From: Butyrivibrio sp.
GTDB taxonomy: Bacteria > Bacillota > Clostridia > Lachnospirales > Lachnospiraceae
Assembly (NCBI GenBank): GCA_016297265.1
Contig: JAEDHB010000001.1
Coordinates: 186,001 to 250,000 of the forward strand
Direction of reading: 5' to 3'
Length of the DNA: 64,000 nucleotides
The position numbers were made by a program, and so were the translations under genes. Below the pieces are notes generated by a model. That model ran no database searches, was not told where the DNA came from, and saw only the letters and a program-made list of their open reading frames with translations. This document shows, piece after piece, positions 34,170-43,314 of this stretch (position 1 is its first letter; every line of letters starts with the position of its first letter).

Positions 34170-35387
34170 TTATTTAATAATTTCAGTAATTTTTACTCCG
34201 AAGCTTTCCTCAATTACTACAACCTCGCCCTTTGCAACATATTTGCCGTTAACCAGAATATCTATTGGTTCTCCTGCAATCTTGTTAAGTTCAACGATTG
34301 TACCCGGTGTAAAATCAAGAATATCTTTGATGGATTTCGATGTCCTTCCCAACTCAACCGTAACCTCAAGAGGCACATCCATAATAAGGTCGATGTTTTC
34401 ATTTCCATTAGCAATGGATGGACCAGTAAACGGCTGGAAGCTTGCCGGCTGCACATTGACATTTGGCTGCTGCGGCGGCATTCCGTATCCCGGCATCATT
34501 GGCTGTCCGTATGGCATCTGTGGTTGCATATATCCACCCATAGGAGGCATTCCGTATCCCGGCATCATCGGCTGTCCGTATGGCATCTGTTCCATTCCCT
34601 GTGGCATCTGCTGTGGCTGTTCAGGCTGCTGCATTGTATTGTCAGCCATCTCAGGCGCAGGTGCAGGTGCGGGCTCCGGATCATCAAATCCACTGTCATC
34701 AAGCACTCCCGAAGCAAAGGTCTCAAAGAGGCTTCTTGCAAAATCAAATGGATACAGCTGCATTATCTCGCTGTCTATCAAATCTCCGATAGTCATTCTG
34801 AATGAAACCTTGACAAATCTCTGGGAAAGGAATTCCGGCAAATTGTCATCCTTTGTCTCATTCAAGTCAATCAGGCTTGCAATAGGAGGACTGATATCAA
34901 TCTTCTTGCCAAGCATGGAGGACATTGATGTTGCTGCAGAGCCCATCATCTGATTCATTGCTTCACCAATTGCACTAAGATGCAATTCGCTGATTGGCTC
35001 ATCAGAAGCAACTCCGCTACCTCCCATCATTAAGTCAGTAATTATTTTAACGTCCTTTTCGATTAATACGAGGACATTATTACCATCCAGACCGCAAGTA
35101 TATTTTATCTGCAAAAATACACAAGGCTTATCATATGATTCTGCCAACTCATCCCACATCATATATGTGACATTAGGAGTCGTAATATTGACCGGCTGAT
35201 TGAGCAGAGTGCTCAATGTCGTGGCGGCAGTACCCATACTGATGTTGGAAACCTCACCAATCGCATCCTTTTGTTCTTCTGTAAGAGTTTCTCCGTCATC
35301 AACAGGAGTTTCGATTTCTGTATCATCTGTATCTCCTACATTGTTGAACAACGCATTAATCTCGTCTTGAGATAACATTCCATCCAT
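34170..35387 (-). CDS. fliY: Flagellar switch protein FliY (CheC-like plus FliN domain)
   Basis: FliY combines CheY-P phosphatase and FliN switch functions. The 405-residue protein starts with the CheY-P-binding-like peptide MLSQDEINALF. It then has two CheC-type helices (EVSNISMGTAATTLS and EAMNQMMGSAATSMS); the second lacks the usual Gly-Asn spacing, so its activity may differ. A Pro/Met/Gln/Tyr-rich linker (about 235-320) contains two near-identical 23-residue units. A C-terminal SpoA/FliN domain follows with VPLEVTVELGRTSKSIKDIL and LNKIAGEPIDILVNGK. ATG 35387 follows AGGAG by 10 bases; a GTG at 35393 is the alternative. Confidence 0.95.
   Translation of the reverse strand: MDGMLSQDEINALFNNVGDTDDTEIETPVDDGETLTEEQKDAIGEVSNISMGTAATTLSTLLNQPVNITTPNVTYMMWDELAESYDKPCVFLQIKYTCGLDGNNVLVLIEKDVKIITDLMMGGSGVASDEPISELHLSAIGEAMNQMMGSAATSMSSMLGKKIDISPPIASLIDLNETKDDNLPEFLSQRFVKVSFRMTIGDLIDSEIMQLYPFDFARSLFETFASGVLDDSGFDDPEPAPAPAPEMADNTMQQPEQPQQMPQGMEQMPYGQPMMPGYGMPPMGGYMQPQMPYGQPMMPGYGMPPQQPNVNVQPASFQPFTGPSIANGNENIDLIMDVPLEVTVELGRTSKSIKDILDFTPGTIVELNKIAGEPIDILVNGKYVAKGEVVVIEESFGVKITEIIK
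34477..34589. repeat. Direct repeat inside the fliY linker
   Basis: Two 44-base copies (34477-34520 and 34546-34589) differ at one base and lie 69 bases apart. Each encodes MPYGQPMMPGYGMPP within the disordered linker. The period is a multiple of three, so gain or loss of a unit would keep the frame. Confidence 0.9.
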
Positions 35388-35389
35388 CG

Positions 35390-36370
35390 TCACTCATCTC
35401 CTCTCAGTACACTAGTAATTCTCACTGCATATTTATCATCCGCTGAACCCGGCAATGCAGTAAATTTATTAATATCGCCTACATAGACATTAAGTTCTTC
35501 ATTCATCTTTCTATCAAGCTTAATAATATCTCCCACCGCCAGATTTACAAAATCATTGACTGTAATTGAACTGTTGCCCAACACCGCCTTGACAGGAATC
35601 TGTGCCTTGCTAATCAGGGATGCAATTGCTTCCTCATAGGTATTGACATCCTTAACCTGCATTGTGGAGAACCAGTATTTTGTATTAAGCTTATCCATAA
35701 CCGGTTCCAGAACAATGTACGGAAGACATATATTCATAAGTCCCTCAATCTCACCAATCTTAATATTGATTGTGACAATTGATATCATTTCACTCGGAGA
35801 AATAATCTGGGCAAACTGTGAATTTGTCTCAATTCTTTCCAGCCTTGGCCTGATTGTTAAAACATTCTGCCACGGCTCACGCAAAAGATTAATACAGATA
35901 TTGAACATTCTTTCAAGAATAACCAATTCAATTTCCGAAAAATCCCTTACCTTGTCCAGAGGATTTCCAACACCGCCCAAAAGACGGTCAATCATGGCAA
36001 AACCAATATTGGAAGCAATCTCCATTACGATATTTCCCTCAAGGGGTTCAAAATTGACAACTCCCAAAAGAACGGGGTTTGACAACGCATTCGAAAATTC
36101 AGAATATGTAACCGCTTCCGAGTTCATAACCTCCACCTGAACCGGACGCCGCAAATATGCAGGAAGGTTGGTGGAAAGTAATCTGCCATAATGTTCAAAT
36201 ATAATTTCAAGTGTTCGAAGATGTTCCTTTGAAAATTTCGCAGGTCGTGCGAAATCATAGTCTTTAACGGTTTTTTCTTCAGTACTTTTTATCTCTTCAA
36301 CATCCAGCTCGCCGCTGCTAAGGGCCTTCAGCAAGCTGTCTATCTCGTTCTGTGAAAGAACCTCACCCAT
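35390..36370 (-). CDS. fliM: Flagellar motor switch protein FliM
   Basis: FliM forms the C-ring middle and binds CheY-P through its N-terminal peptide, here VLSQNEIDSLLKALSSGEL. The 326-residue protein has the CheC-like middle domain (FSKEHLRTLEIIFEHYGRLLSTNLPAYLR, and a GGVGNP loop) and a C-terminal SpoA domain (VKAVLGNSSITVNDFVNLAVGDIIKLDR). GGTGA precedes the ATG. The fliY start follows the stop directly. Confidence 0.97.
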   Translation of the reverse strand: MGEVLSQNEIDSLLKALSSGELDVEEIKSTEEKTVKDYDFARPAKFSKEHLRTLEIIFEHYGRLLSTNLPAYLRRPVQVEVMNSEAVTYSEFSNALSNPVLLGVVNFEPLEGNIVMEIASNIGFAMIDRLLGGVGNPLDKVRDFSEIELVILERMFNICINLLREPWQNVLTIRPRLERIETNSQFAQIISPSEMISIVTINIKIGEIEGLMNICLPYIVLEPVMDKLNTKYWFSTMQVKDVNTYEEAIASLISKAQIPVKAVLGNSSITVNDFVNLAVGDIIKLDRKMNEELNVYVGDINKFTALPGSADDKYAVRITSVLRGDE

Positions 36371-36433
36371 CTTCTCTCACCTTCTTTCTGTCCTTAAGTT
36401 ATTACACAATGTAAAAATAATAAATTACATCCA

Positions 36434-36952
36434 TTACTGGATTACATACTGACTGATAGAAACCTTATATACAAGATCATCTGAATCAAACAATCTGTTA
36501 AGTGCTGCAAGAATATCTTTTTCAAGTGCTGCCTGTGTAACGGTTGTTGCTGTATAATTTGACACAATCTGAAGAATTGTACTGTCAATAATGCTCATGG
36601 ATGTGTTGAAATAGGAAGATTTCTCACTGTAATCCTCGGAATTCTTATTAAGGCTTACCGAAAGACTAAGTTTCAGGTAATGCATGCCCGTCCCGTCATT
36701 CTTGAGGCTGGCAACAGTATCTGTCTTATCAGCGAATTTAATTTCAATAATATCCTGGTCCGCAAGACTTACTTCCCCTGAATTTGCCCCACTCTGATTG
36801 CCTATATTCAAATCAACGATATCGCTGACCTTCTGCACAAGTGAATTGCTTTTCTTCACTGCAGGAACAAATGTAAAAACAACAACGATTAACAATACAA
36901 GTATTACAATCTGTAACGCAAGTACTATTAAATTAACCATTCCTTTTTTCAT
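36434..36952 (-). CDS. fliL: Flagellar basal body-associated protein FliL
   Basis: FliL surrounds the stator and supports torque. The 172-residue product has one N-terminal membrane helix (about 7-30) and a periplasm-side domain of stomatin-like FliL type (LKLSLSVSLN, ending with the C-terminal VYKVSISQYVIQ). The gene lies between motB and fliM, its usual place. A gap of 63 bases to fliM holds no clear signal. Confidence 0.9.
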   Translation of the reverse strand: MKKGMVNLIVLALQIVILVLLIVVVFTFVPAVKKSNSLVQKVSDIVDLNIGNQSGANSGEVSLADQDIIEIKFADKTDTVASLKNDGTGMHYLKLSLSVSLNKNSEDYSEKSSYFNTSMSIIDSTILQIVSNYTATTVTQAALEKDILAALNRLFDSDDLVYKVSISQYVIQ

Positions 36953-36973
36953 AGTAATCCTCCAACTGCTATA

Positions 36974-37777
36974 CTAGTGACTGCTATAGCTATTGTATAT
37001 TTTTATCTCAACTCGTCTGTTCTGAGCACGCCCTTCAGCCGTATCATTTGATGCAATCGGATCATATTCTCCGCGTCCTGAATGTTTGAGCTTATTCGGG
37101 CTGACATTGTTATCGTTTACAAGATACTGGAATACTGCAAGTGCACGGTAATCCGAAAGCAAATCATTGCTTGTATATAATTTGTCATAAATCGGAACAT
37201 TGTCCGTATGACCTTCAATTTCAATAAGATTATCCTCGTACATCTTCAGTATCTGGCTAACCTCTGAAAGCACTTTCTTTGCCTTACCGGTCAAATCCGC
37301 AGATGCCGGTTCAAACATAAGTGAACCTTTCATCTTAAGGCATACATAATGCTGCGTAACCTGAATTTCGACTTCGGAGCCCAATCCCTTGTTCTCAAGG
37401 AACTTATCTATTACCTCACCCATCTCTTCGGATTCCTGTTGCTGCATCTGTTCCAGCTTGATAAGTGCATCCTCGATTTCATTCTTATTACCCTCCTGAT
37501 TGTCCTTCATCTGGGCATAATAAGTACTGAGTTCCGCCAACTGGCTTGCTCCACTGGCAATAAGCATGCCTTCCTCTACGCCTGTGCCGCCGTTACTCTC
37601 AAGTATACTATATGAAGATGAAAATGACGCTACCAATTGCTGCCATTTCTCAGTATCTACAGTTGACATTGCAAAAAGAAGTACGAAGAAACATAGCAAT
37701 AAGTTCATCAGATCGGAGAATGTCGCCATCCAGCCGTCTGTTTTGATAGGAGCGTCCTCGCCTTTCTTTCTAGCCAT
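36974..37777 (-). CDS. motB: Flagellar stator protein MotB
   Basis: MotB anchors the stator to peptidoglycan. From ATG 37777 (GGAGAGGAAG in front) the protein has 267 residues: one membrane helix with proton-carrying Asp22 in MATFSDLMNLLLCFF, a linker with coiled coil, and the OmpA-like domain (IEIEGHTDNVPI and GRGEYDPIASND...NRRVEI). The start overlaps the motA stop by 8 bases. Confidence 0.96.
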   Translation of the reverse strand: MARKKGEDAPIKTDGWMATFSDLMNLLLCFFVLLFAMSTVDTEKWQQLVASFSSSYSILESNGGTGVEEGMLIASGASQLAELSTYYAQMKDNQEGNKNEIEDALIKLEQMQQQESEEMGEVIDKFLENKGLGSEVEIQVTQHYVCLKMKGSLMFEPASADLTGKAKKVLSEVSQILKMYEDNLIEIEGHTDNVPIYDKLYTSNDLLSDYRALAVFQYLVNDNNVSPNKLKHSGRGEYDPIASNDTAEGRAQNRRVEIKIYNSYSSH

Positions 37778-38576
37778 TGACTTCCTCTCCTCCGCCTTCA
37801 GAAGAATTATATCTTTCCCTATCCTTTGGTGCAAGGAATGATTTGAGTTTTTCCTCTATTACATGTGGATTCTCTCCGGCCTGAATTGATAACAGACCTT
37901 CGATAATTACTTCCTTCATTGTAATCTCTTCAGCATTATTAACTCTCAATTTACCTGCAACAGGCATTGCAATCCAGTTTGCAAGCAGGGAACCATACAT
38001 AGTTGTAACCAGAGCGACACTCATGTTAGGTCCTACAGAGTTAATATCTTCAAGATGTTTTAACATGTTAATAAGACCGATAAGAGTACCGATCATACCC
38101 CAGGCAGGGCCCATGGCTGCCATGGTTTCCCATACGCTGATAAGCTTCTTATGTCTTGCCTCGATGCAGGAAAGCTCTGTCTCAAGGATTGCTCTTACCA
38201 GATCCGGCTCAGTACCGTCCACGATAAGCAGTATTCCTTTTTTGAGAAATTCATCCTCAAGCTCCGCAGCCGCATCCTCTAACGCCAATATGCCTTCCTT
38301 ACGTGCAACGTTGGAAAGCTCAATTATTTTCTTAATCTGTTCAGTTTGATCAGTCTTTTTTATCTTAATGGCCACTAAAAATGCTTTCAGGCCTGCAAAG
38401 AAGTCACTTAATTTGAACTGTATCAGTGTGGCACCCAGTGCTCCACCAAATGTAATAAGTGCAGACTGAGGGTCTAAAAAGTTCTTGACAGCTGCCACTC
38501 CGTCCCTACCGGTAACGATACCGAACAGCATAAGACCAAAACAGGCAATCAAACCAATTATTGTAGCAAGATCCAT
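37770..38576 (-). CDS. motA: Flagellar stator protein MotA
   Basis: MotA forms the proton-driven rotor of the stator unit. The 268-residue product has four membrane helices and the cytoplasmic loop with charged residues. Conserved PAWGMIGTLIGLINML appears as GPAWGMIGTLIGL, and SLLANWIAMPVAGKL in helix 4. The start is taken at ATG 38576, with GGTGG upstream; a GTG four codons earlier is possible. Confidence 0.96.
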   Translation of the reverse strand: MDLATIIGLIACFGLMLFGIVTGRDGVAAVKNFLDPQSALITFGGALGATLIQFKLSDFFAGLKAFLVAIKIKKTDQTEQIKKIIELSNVARKEGILALEDAAAELEDEFLKKGILLIVDGTEPDLVRAILETELSCIEARHKKLISVWETMAAMGPAWGMIGTLIGLINMLKHLEDINSVGPNMSVALVTTMYGSLLANWIAMPVAGKLRVNNAEEITMKEVIIEGLLSIQAGENPHVIEEKLKSFLAPKDRERYNSSEGGGEEVNG

Positions 38577-38595
38577 TCCAAATACCACCCATCTG

Positions 38596-38796
38596 TTAAT
38601 CTATTTTGAGTAAATTTGCATAAATTTCCTTTTTATACAATAATACTAAATTTTTTACTTCTTGTCTAGTTTCTTTTACAATTAACTTTCTCCCTGTAGT
38701 GAGCGTAATCACTGTATCCGGAGTGCTTTCAACCATCTCTATCAGCTCGGGGTTAATTGAAAACTGTGTCAAATTCAGTCTTGTAAGCTCTATCAT
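38596..38796 (-). CDS. FlbD/SwrD family flagellar protein
   Basis: From ATG 38796 (GGGAGGT 8 bases upstream) the 66-residue protein reads MIELTRLNLTQFSINPELIEMVESTPDTVITLTTGRKLIVKE in consecutive blocks, the FlbD/YlzI pattern. In Bacillus the homologue SwrD raises motor torque. The gene is immediately before motA and after flgE, as elsewhere. A longer frame to 38853 lacks a ribosome site. Confidence 0.92.
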   Translation of the reverse strand: MIELTRLNLTQFSINPELIEMVESTPDTVITLTTGRKLIVKETRQEVKNLVLLYKKEIYANLLKID

Positions 38797-38816
38797 ACAG
38801 AAACCTCCCTGACCCA

Positions 38817-38830
38817 TGACAATTTTGTCA
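38817..38830. repeat. 14-base palindrome in front of flbD
   Basis: TGACAATTTTGTCA is a perfect inverted repeat, located 20 bases before the flbD start. It could be an operator or an RNA hairpin near the ribosome site. No matching family site is recognised. Confidence 0.4.
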
Positions 38831-38858
38831 TTTTTTACAAGGTCAATATACACATTTA

Positions 38859-38883
38859 CCCTGCCCGCATAACGCAGGCAGGG
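38859..38883 (-). other. GC-rich hairpin between flgE and flbD
   Basis: CCCTGCC (38859-38865) pairs with GGCAGGG (38877-38883). No T run follows on the minus strand, so it is not a good terminator. It may protect or punctuate the long operon mRNA, separating highly needed hook mRNA from the stator part. Confidence 0.5.
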
Positions 38884-38910
38884 AATTTCATCATAATATT
38901 AAATTACCTT

Positions 38911-40242
38911 TTATCTCTTAAGATTTATTAATTCTTCAAGCATCGAATCCGATACTGTAATAATTCTTGAATTTGCCTGATATCCTCTCTGAGTTGTAAT
39001 CATATCTGTAAACTCTGCAGCCAGGTCTACATTTGACATTTCAAGTACGCCGGTTGCAAAATATCCTCCACCGGATGTAATATCTTCACCGATTCCGTCA
39101 AACTCACCGGAGTTGAGAGTTGCCTGGAAAAGATTATCTCCGACCTTCTCAAGTCCTGCAGGATTGACAAAAGAAGCAACTGCAATCTGGTAGATTACTT
39201 TCTGATCACCATTGTCGTATGTAGCAACTATTTTTCCATCCTTTTGAATACCGACTTCAGTCATTGTACCAACTGCGCTGCCCGCACCGGTTACATTATT
39301 GGCTGCATCCACCACACCTCTCTTAGAATCAAGTGATGTGTCAGTACCGCGGCACTGCATATTGGATATATCAATTGTGACATCGTCCGGAAGGGCGTCA
39401 ATACCAAGGGACGAAACTGCAAGTGTAATCTTGTCATCCGCTGTATCATCAAGTGTACCGTCAGCAGCATCAAATTTAATTGCTGCGCTTGTATCAATGA
39501 GACCTGCAAGAGCGGTTGCATCAAGTCCCATATCCTTACCGTTACATGTAAGTCCTACGGCTGCAACTGCATATTCATAATCACTTGTCTGTGAAATCTT
39601 GATTGTTGCCTGATATTTGTATCCCAGATCATCATAGAAAGAGATATTAACCTTTCGGCCATTCTGCTCGCCGTTGATAACCGTAAAGTTCTCATCCTCT
39701 TTGTTGATATTACCTGAAAGTGTGACATCCGTAGTATGCTTTGGTGCAGCATATTTTGCGGCATCATCATAGATATTAATCTTCTGAACCTTGTCAGTCT
39801 TGATGATTCCGTCCTCAGCAGCCCATCCCATTACAGCATAACCCTGGGAAGTAACAAGAGTACCGTTTGAATCTACAGAAAAATTACCTGCTTTTGTAAA
39901 AAAGTTTGTGCCATTGTTGCTTACAACAAAAAACTGGTCGCCGTTAATCATAAGGTCGAAAGGATTGTTGGTTGACTGATATCCTCCTGTCTCCGATACC
40001 TTTGTATTAATGGCTGATACTGTGGAACCAAGACCAATCTGTTTTGCGTTGGTTCCTCCTGCGCCCGTCTCTTCGTTGGCACCTGAAGCATTCTGTGTTG
40101 TCTGGTAAAGAACATCACTGAATGTAACAGTCTGCGATTTGTATCCTACTGTGTTAACATTGGCAATATTATTACCAATTACGTCCATCTTTGTCTGGTG
40201 TGTTCTAAGTCCTGCAACACCAGAATAGAGTGATCTCATCAT
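38911..40242 (-). CDS. flgE: Flagellar hook protein FlgE
   Basis: FlgE builds the hook. The 443-residue protein starts MMRSLYSGVAGLRTHQTKMDVIGNNIANVNTVGYK, the rod/hook signature, has NPFDLMINGDQFFVV, and ends with the C-terminal helix MTDMITTQRGYQANSRII-type sequence (TDMITTQRGYQANSRIITV). The variable middle (about 190-330) carries surface domains. Strong AGGAGG precedes the ATG. Confidence 0.96.
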   Translation of the reverse strand: MMRSLYSGVAGLRTHQTKMDVIGNNIANVNTVGYKSQTVTFSDVLYQTTQNASGANEETGAGGTNAKQIGLGSTVSAINTKVSETGGYQSTNNPFDLMINGDQFFVVSNNGTNFFTKAGNFSVDSNGTLVTSQGYAVMGWAAEDGIIKTDKVQKINIYDDAAKYAAPKHTTDVTLSGNINKEDENFTVINGEQNGRKVNISFYDDLGYKYQATIKISQTSDYEYAVAAVGLTCNGKDMGLDATALAGLIDTSAAIKFDAADGTLDDTADDKITLAVSSLGIDALPDDVTIDISNMQCRGTDTSLDSKRGVVDAANNVTGAGSAVGTMTEVGIQKDGKIVATYDNGDQKVIYQIAVASFVNPAGLEKVGDNLFQATLNSGEFDGIGEDITSGGGYFATGVLEMSNVDLAAEFTDMITTQRGYQANSRIITVSDSMLEELINLKR

Positions 40243-40327
40243 AATTATGACCTCCTTAAGTCATATCGATTAGCGGTTATATTCCCTCAATCAGTCAGGA
40301 ATATCATGTTTCCCGAAGGTCCAACAT

Positions 40328-40711
40328 CTATACCAAAACCGCACCATCAATATTTGTAAATACTTTGTCTTCGTCCATACCCTGTTCCATTGCTGTTATC
40401 ACGGTATTGCTCTTTGTATTGACTATAAATGCATATTTGTCCATCAATACCAGAGAATCTTTAATTCCCTTTTCTTCTGAAAGTCTGGCGCCTTTCTGAA
40501 GTCTTTCCATCTGCTCCCCTGACAGGTCAATATTTCTGTCCGCCAGTCTTTGGGTTGCATGCTTGGAAAATTTTATGTCCTGAGTATTAAATTTGTCTCT
40601 TAATATGCTTTCAAAAGAAGTCGTTCCCGGATTAGTCTTTTGAACATTGTTATTAAGATACTGTCCCGTGACCTGCTCAATGGATCTAAAATGTGTTTCT
40701 TTTACATCCAT
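40328..40711 (-). CDS. Flagellar operon protein of the TIGR02530 family
   Basis: The 127-residue product lies between flgD and flgE and shows the family core IKFSKHATQRLADRNIDLS, followed by SLVLMDKYAFIVNTKSNTVITAM. In other Firmicutes this small protein is always next to flgD/flgE. Its molecular job is not settled. The gap to flgE (40243-40327) holds a weak hairpin ATATTCC/GGAATAT. Confidence 0.9.
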   Translation of the reverse strand: MDVKETHFRSIEQVTGQYLNNNVQKTNPGTTSFESILRDKFNTQDIKFSKHATQRLADRNIDLSGEQMERLQKGARLSEEKGIKDSLVLMDKYAFIVNTKSNTVITAMEQGMDEDKVFTNIDGAVLV

Positions 40712-40723
40712 GTAATCACCTCA

Positions 40724-41173
40724 CTATTTTTTGAGAACACTGTTGTAATAGTCCTCATCAACTACTGCATATATATTATCGACAGGAAACAGCATATCAT
40801 TAACCGAAATATAGATTCCGTCTTCTTTTTTCTCTGTACACTGTACAACTCCGGTTACATACTGTGCTTCACCTGTTGTATCAATTGATGACTGAACAAT
40901 TACTCTTTTCCCTACAAGGCTCCCCGCCTGCTGTTCTTTAAGTGTATCACCGACACCCTGCATCTCTTCGATTTGTGAGAAGGATGCCATCTGGGTAACC
41001 CAGTCAGTATTGGATGAAGGCTGCATAGGGTCCTGATATTGCATTTCTGCAACCAGTATTTTCAAAAAAGCGTCCTTATTGAGCGAATCACTTCCCTTCA
41101 TTTCCTTGTTAAGGCTTGTTCCCGCAGTGTAATTTGCGACTACCTTTCCGTCCACTATCTGAGCTGAACTCAT
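40724..41173 (-). CDS. flgD: Hook cap protein FlgD
   Basis: FlgD caps the growing hook. The 149-residue protein has the conserved N-terminal DAFLKILVAEMQYQDPMQPSSNTDWVTQMASFSQIE and a short C-terminal part with SLVGKRVIV and YITGVVQ-type sequence. It is short compared with enteric FlgD but usual for Firmicutes. AAAGGAG precedes the ATG. Confidence 0.96.
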   Translation of the reverse strand: MSSAQIVDGKVVANYTAGTSLNKEMKGSDSLNKDAFLKILVAEMQYQDPMQPSSNTDWVTQMASFSQIEEMQGVGDTLKEQQAGSLVGKRVIVQSSIDTTGEAQYVTGVVQCTEKKEDGIYISVNDMLFPVDNIYAVVDEDYYNSVLKK

Positions 41174-41186
41174 ATTTTGCTCCTTT

Positions 41187-42497
41187 CTAAGCTGTATAGC
41201 TTACGCTGTTACCATTAGTTTCCATAAGCTGTTGCTCTGCAAAATCTTTTGTATCATCAAACAATTCCGCATCCGTTCTGAATCTGCGGTGACTGTTACG
41301 TCCCTTACGGCCGTCAGCATTGTTATCAGATTCGTTGCCTTCCATACTGAATTCATGGCTTGCCACCGCAACCTCAACCTTAGCAACTTCCAATCCCTGA
41401 TTTGCAAGATTATCCTTAAGCTGGATAAGCTGGTTTTCAATAACTGCCTTCACAGTATCGTTGGCTGCTGTGATTGTAGCAGTAACCACACCATTTTTTG
41501 TGGATACATTGAGATTAATCTTTCCAAGATTCTCCGGTGTAAGCTGAATTTCCATTGAAGTCGTATCAGCCTTAACCCTAACCTTAACTGCTTCGTTAAT
41601 CTGCGATATAATATCTTCGGCGTCAATTCTGACATTGTCAAAAATATTATTCTCTACCTGAGAATTCTCAACAGCTCTGTTAACCGAATCAACAAGATTA
41701 TTCATAATCCTGCCGGAATCCGAATCCTTTGTGTCCTGTTTCGCCTGATTGTCATCATTGGAAAAATCTGTCGCCGTATCAGCCTCGGACACTACCTCGG
41801 TCTCCGTTGTTGCCGCTGTTGTTTCGACCTTGATTTCCCTGCCTGTTGACTCATCCTTAACTACAAACACTTCAGATTTCACGTCATCATTGTCAGCAAT
41901 ACTCTCAAGCGGAATATCATTCTCTGTCTGAACCTGAGAATCTGTTTTCACCTTTGTCCTGATAATCTCGACAAACTGTTCAGTATCCACATTCAAGGAA
42001 TCGGCAGCCGTTTCAATTACCTGATTAACCGAATCCGTGACATCCGTCAAAAGTCCGGTCAAATCGGCATCTGTCAAAATATCAACCGGCTGAACATTTT
42101 CAACTTCGGCAATCAAAAGTGCAACATTCTGTGGCTGAAGCAAATCAACCACCTCAAGTCCCAGATTGTTAAGTGCCATTTCAAACTCTTCCACGGTAAT
42201 ATCAAGCTCATCAATGATAACATCCCTGATTGAATCCTCAATTTCGCAGATGTCTGTATTGTCATTTTCAATCTTGGTCTTCTCATTGAGTTGTGTCTTT
42301 CTGATGACATTCTCAACTTCAGTTTTGGTTGCAACAGGTTTATTGTCAACCTTGATTTCTTCGCCCTTGCTACCGCCAAAAAAAGATTGAAAATCCTGGG
42401 TTGTCTCAGTCACTACGGAATTGGTACTGCTCTTTGCAGCAACATTGCTTACCTGAAGCTTTGTATCTGTTGCAAAACCAATATTTCCTGTAGTCAT
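41187..42497 (-). CDS. fliK: Hook-length control protein FliK
   Basis: FliK measures hook length and triggers the FlhB switch. The 436-residue product is Asp/Glu/Thr-rich and mostly disordered. A conserved C-terminal domain (about 310-400) shows MEIQLTPENLGKINLNVSTKNGVVTATITAAND and LKDNLANQGLEVAKVEVAVA, matching Flg_hook. AAAGGAGG precedes the ATG. The middle is too variable to compare. Confidence 0.93.
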   Translation of the reverse strand: MTTGNIGFATDTKLQVSNVAAKSSTNSVVTETTQDFQSFFGGSKGEEIKVDNKPVATKTEVENVIRKTQLNEKTKIENDNTDICEIEDSIRDVIIDELDITVEEFEMALNNLGLEVVDLLQPQNVALLIAEVENVQPVDILTDADLTGLLTDVTDSVNQVIETAADSLNVDTEQFVEIIRTKVKTDSQVQTENDIPLESIADNDDVKSEVFVVKDESTGREIKVETTAATTETEVVSEADTATDFSNDDNQAKQDTKDSDSGRIMNNLVDSVNRAVENSQVENNIFDNVRIDAEDIISQINEAVKVRVKADTTSMEIQLTPENLGKINLNVSTKNGVVTATITAANDTVKAVIENQLIQLKDNLANQGLEVAKVEVAVASHEFSMEGNESDNNADGRKGRNSHRRFRTDAELFDDTKDFAEQQLMETNGNSVSYTA

Positions 42498-42513
42498 CTT
42501 ATTTCCTCCTTTC

Positions 42514-43305
42514 CTAATTATTTTCGGTTGGATAAATAAGAAGTGTGAGCTTGGCTGCTATTGTACTGTCCATAGCTGCCAGAATATTGCCGGCCTGCTG
42601 TGGTTTCATTGCCATAAGTATCTTTGAAACCTTTTCAAAATCACCCGTCATCTCTTCCATTACGGCGGCTGCAGCTTCAGGCTCCATTGAAGCGAACTGC
42701 TTTGCCTGGTTCTGAATAACCTCATCCAAAGCAAGCTGTTCCGTCACCTGTCGATAAATTTCCGCGGCATTTTCAGGGTCCAGCGCCTCATACCACTCCT
42801 TATATTTATCTATATCGGGTGCTTTGTCGTTAAAAACAACCTCTTCGTCAAATTTTTTCTTTAAATTTTCATAATTTGTCTGATTTGCTTCATAAGTCTT
42901 CAGACGGTTAATCTCTGCCGTGAGATTTGATATTGTTTCTGCATTCTCGTCAGCCTTCTCGCTGTATATTGCAATTTCGTTTTCCAGCTCATTAATTCTG
43001 TCAATAGCTTCCTGAAGAGTTTTGTACGCAGTACCGCTCTGACTGCTGAGTCCGCCTTCCTCATCAACCTTAGGCAAAATCTTGTTGAGGACAGGAACAT
43101 CCTTCAATACCGGATGCAGAACTGAGCTTCCGAACCCGCCCACGTCAAGCTTTACAAGAAGAATGAAAATAATAATCCACACCAGAACAATAAGCACGGC
43201 AATAAGGCTGGTGGTCAGTTTCTTTTTTTTCTTTCCGCCATCCTCTTCTTCAATACTGTCAAAGTCATTCATCAAATCCGCGTTTTCTTTTTTTTCCTTA
43301 GCCAT
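42514..43305 (-). CDS. MotE/YlxF-like flagellar protein
   Basis: The 263-residue product has a charged N-terminus, one membrane helix (about 30-52), a coiled coil (about 100-150) and a C-terminal MgtE-N-like region (YEALDPENAAEIYRQ, FASMEPEAAAAVMEEM, ILAAMKPQQAGNILAAMD). It lies between fliJ and fliK, where Bacillus has ylxF. A link to the stator or export is suspected in relatives (MotE is a MotC chaperone in alphaproteobacteria). The exact role is open. Confidence 0.85.
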   Translation of the reverse strand: MAKEKKENADLMNDFDSIEEEDGGKKKKKLTTSLIAVLIVLVWIIIFILLVKLDVGGFGSSVLHPVLKDVPVLNKILPKVDEEGGLSSQSGTAYKTLQEAIDRINELENEIAIYSEKADENAETISNLTAEINRLKTYEANQTNYENLKKKFDEEVVFNDKAPDIDKYKEWYEALDPENAAEIYRQVTEQLALDEVIQNQAKQFASMEPEAAAAVMEEMTGDFEKVSKILMAMKPQQAGNILAAMDSTIAAKLTLLIYPTENN

Positions 43306-43314
43306 GATTCACCT

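Noticed and set aside
34044..34805. 253-residue plus-strand open frame with WHLWL and RHSVSRHH repeats
   Set aside because: The apparent peptide repeats are the complement of the fliY linker repeat.
41187..42497. fliK as an adhesin or unrelated acidic protein
   Set aside because: The C-terminal Flg_hook domain and place beside flgD decide for FliK.
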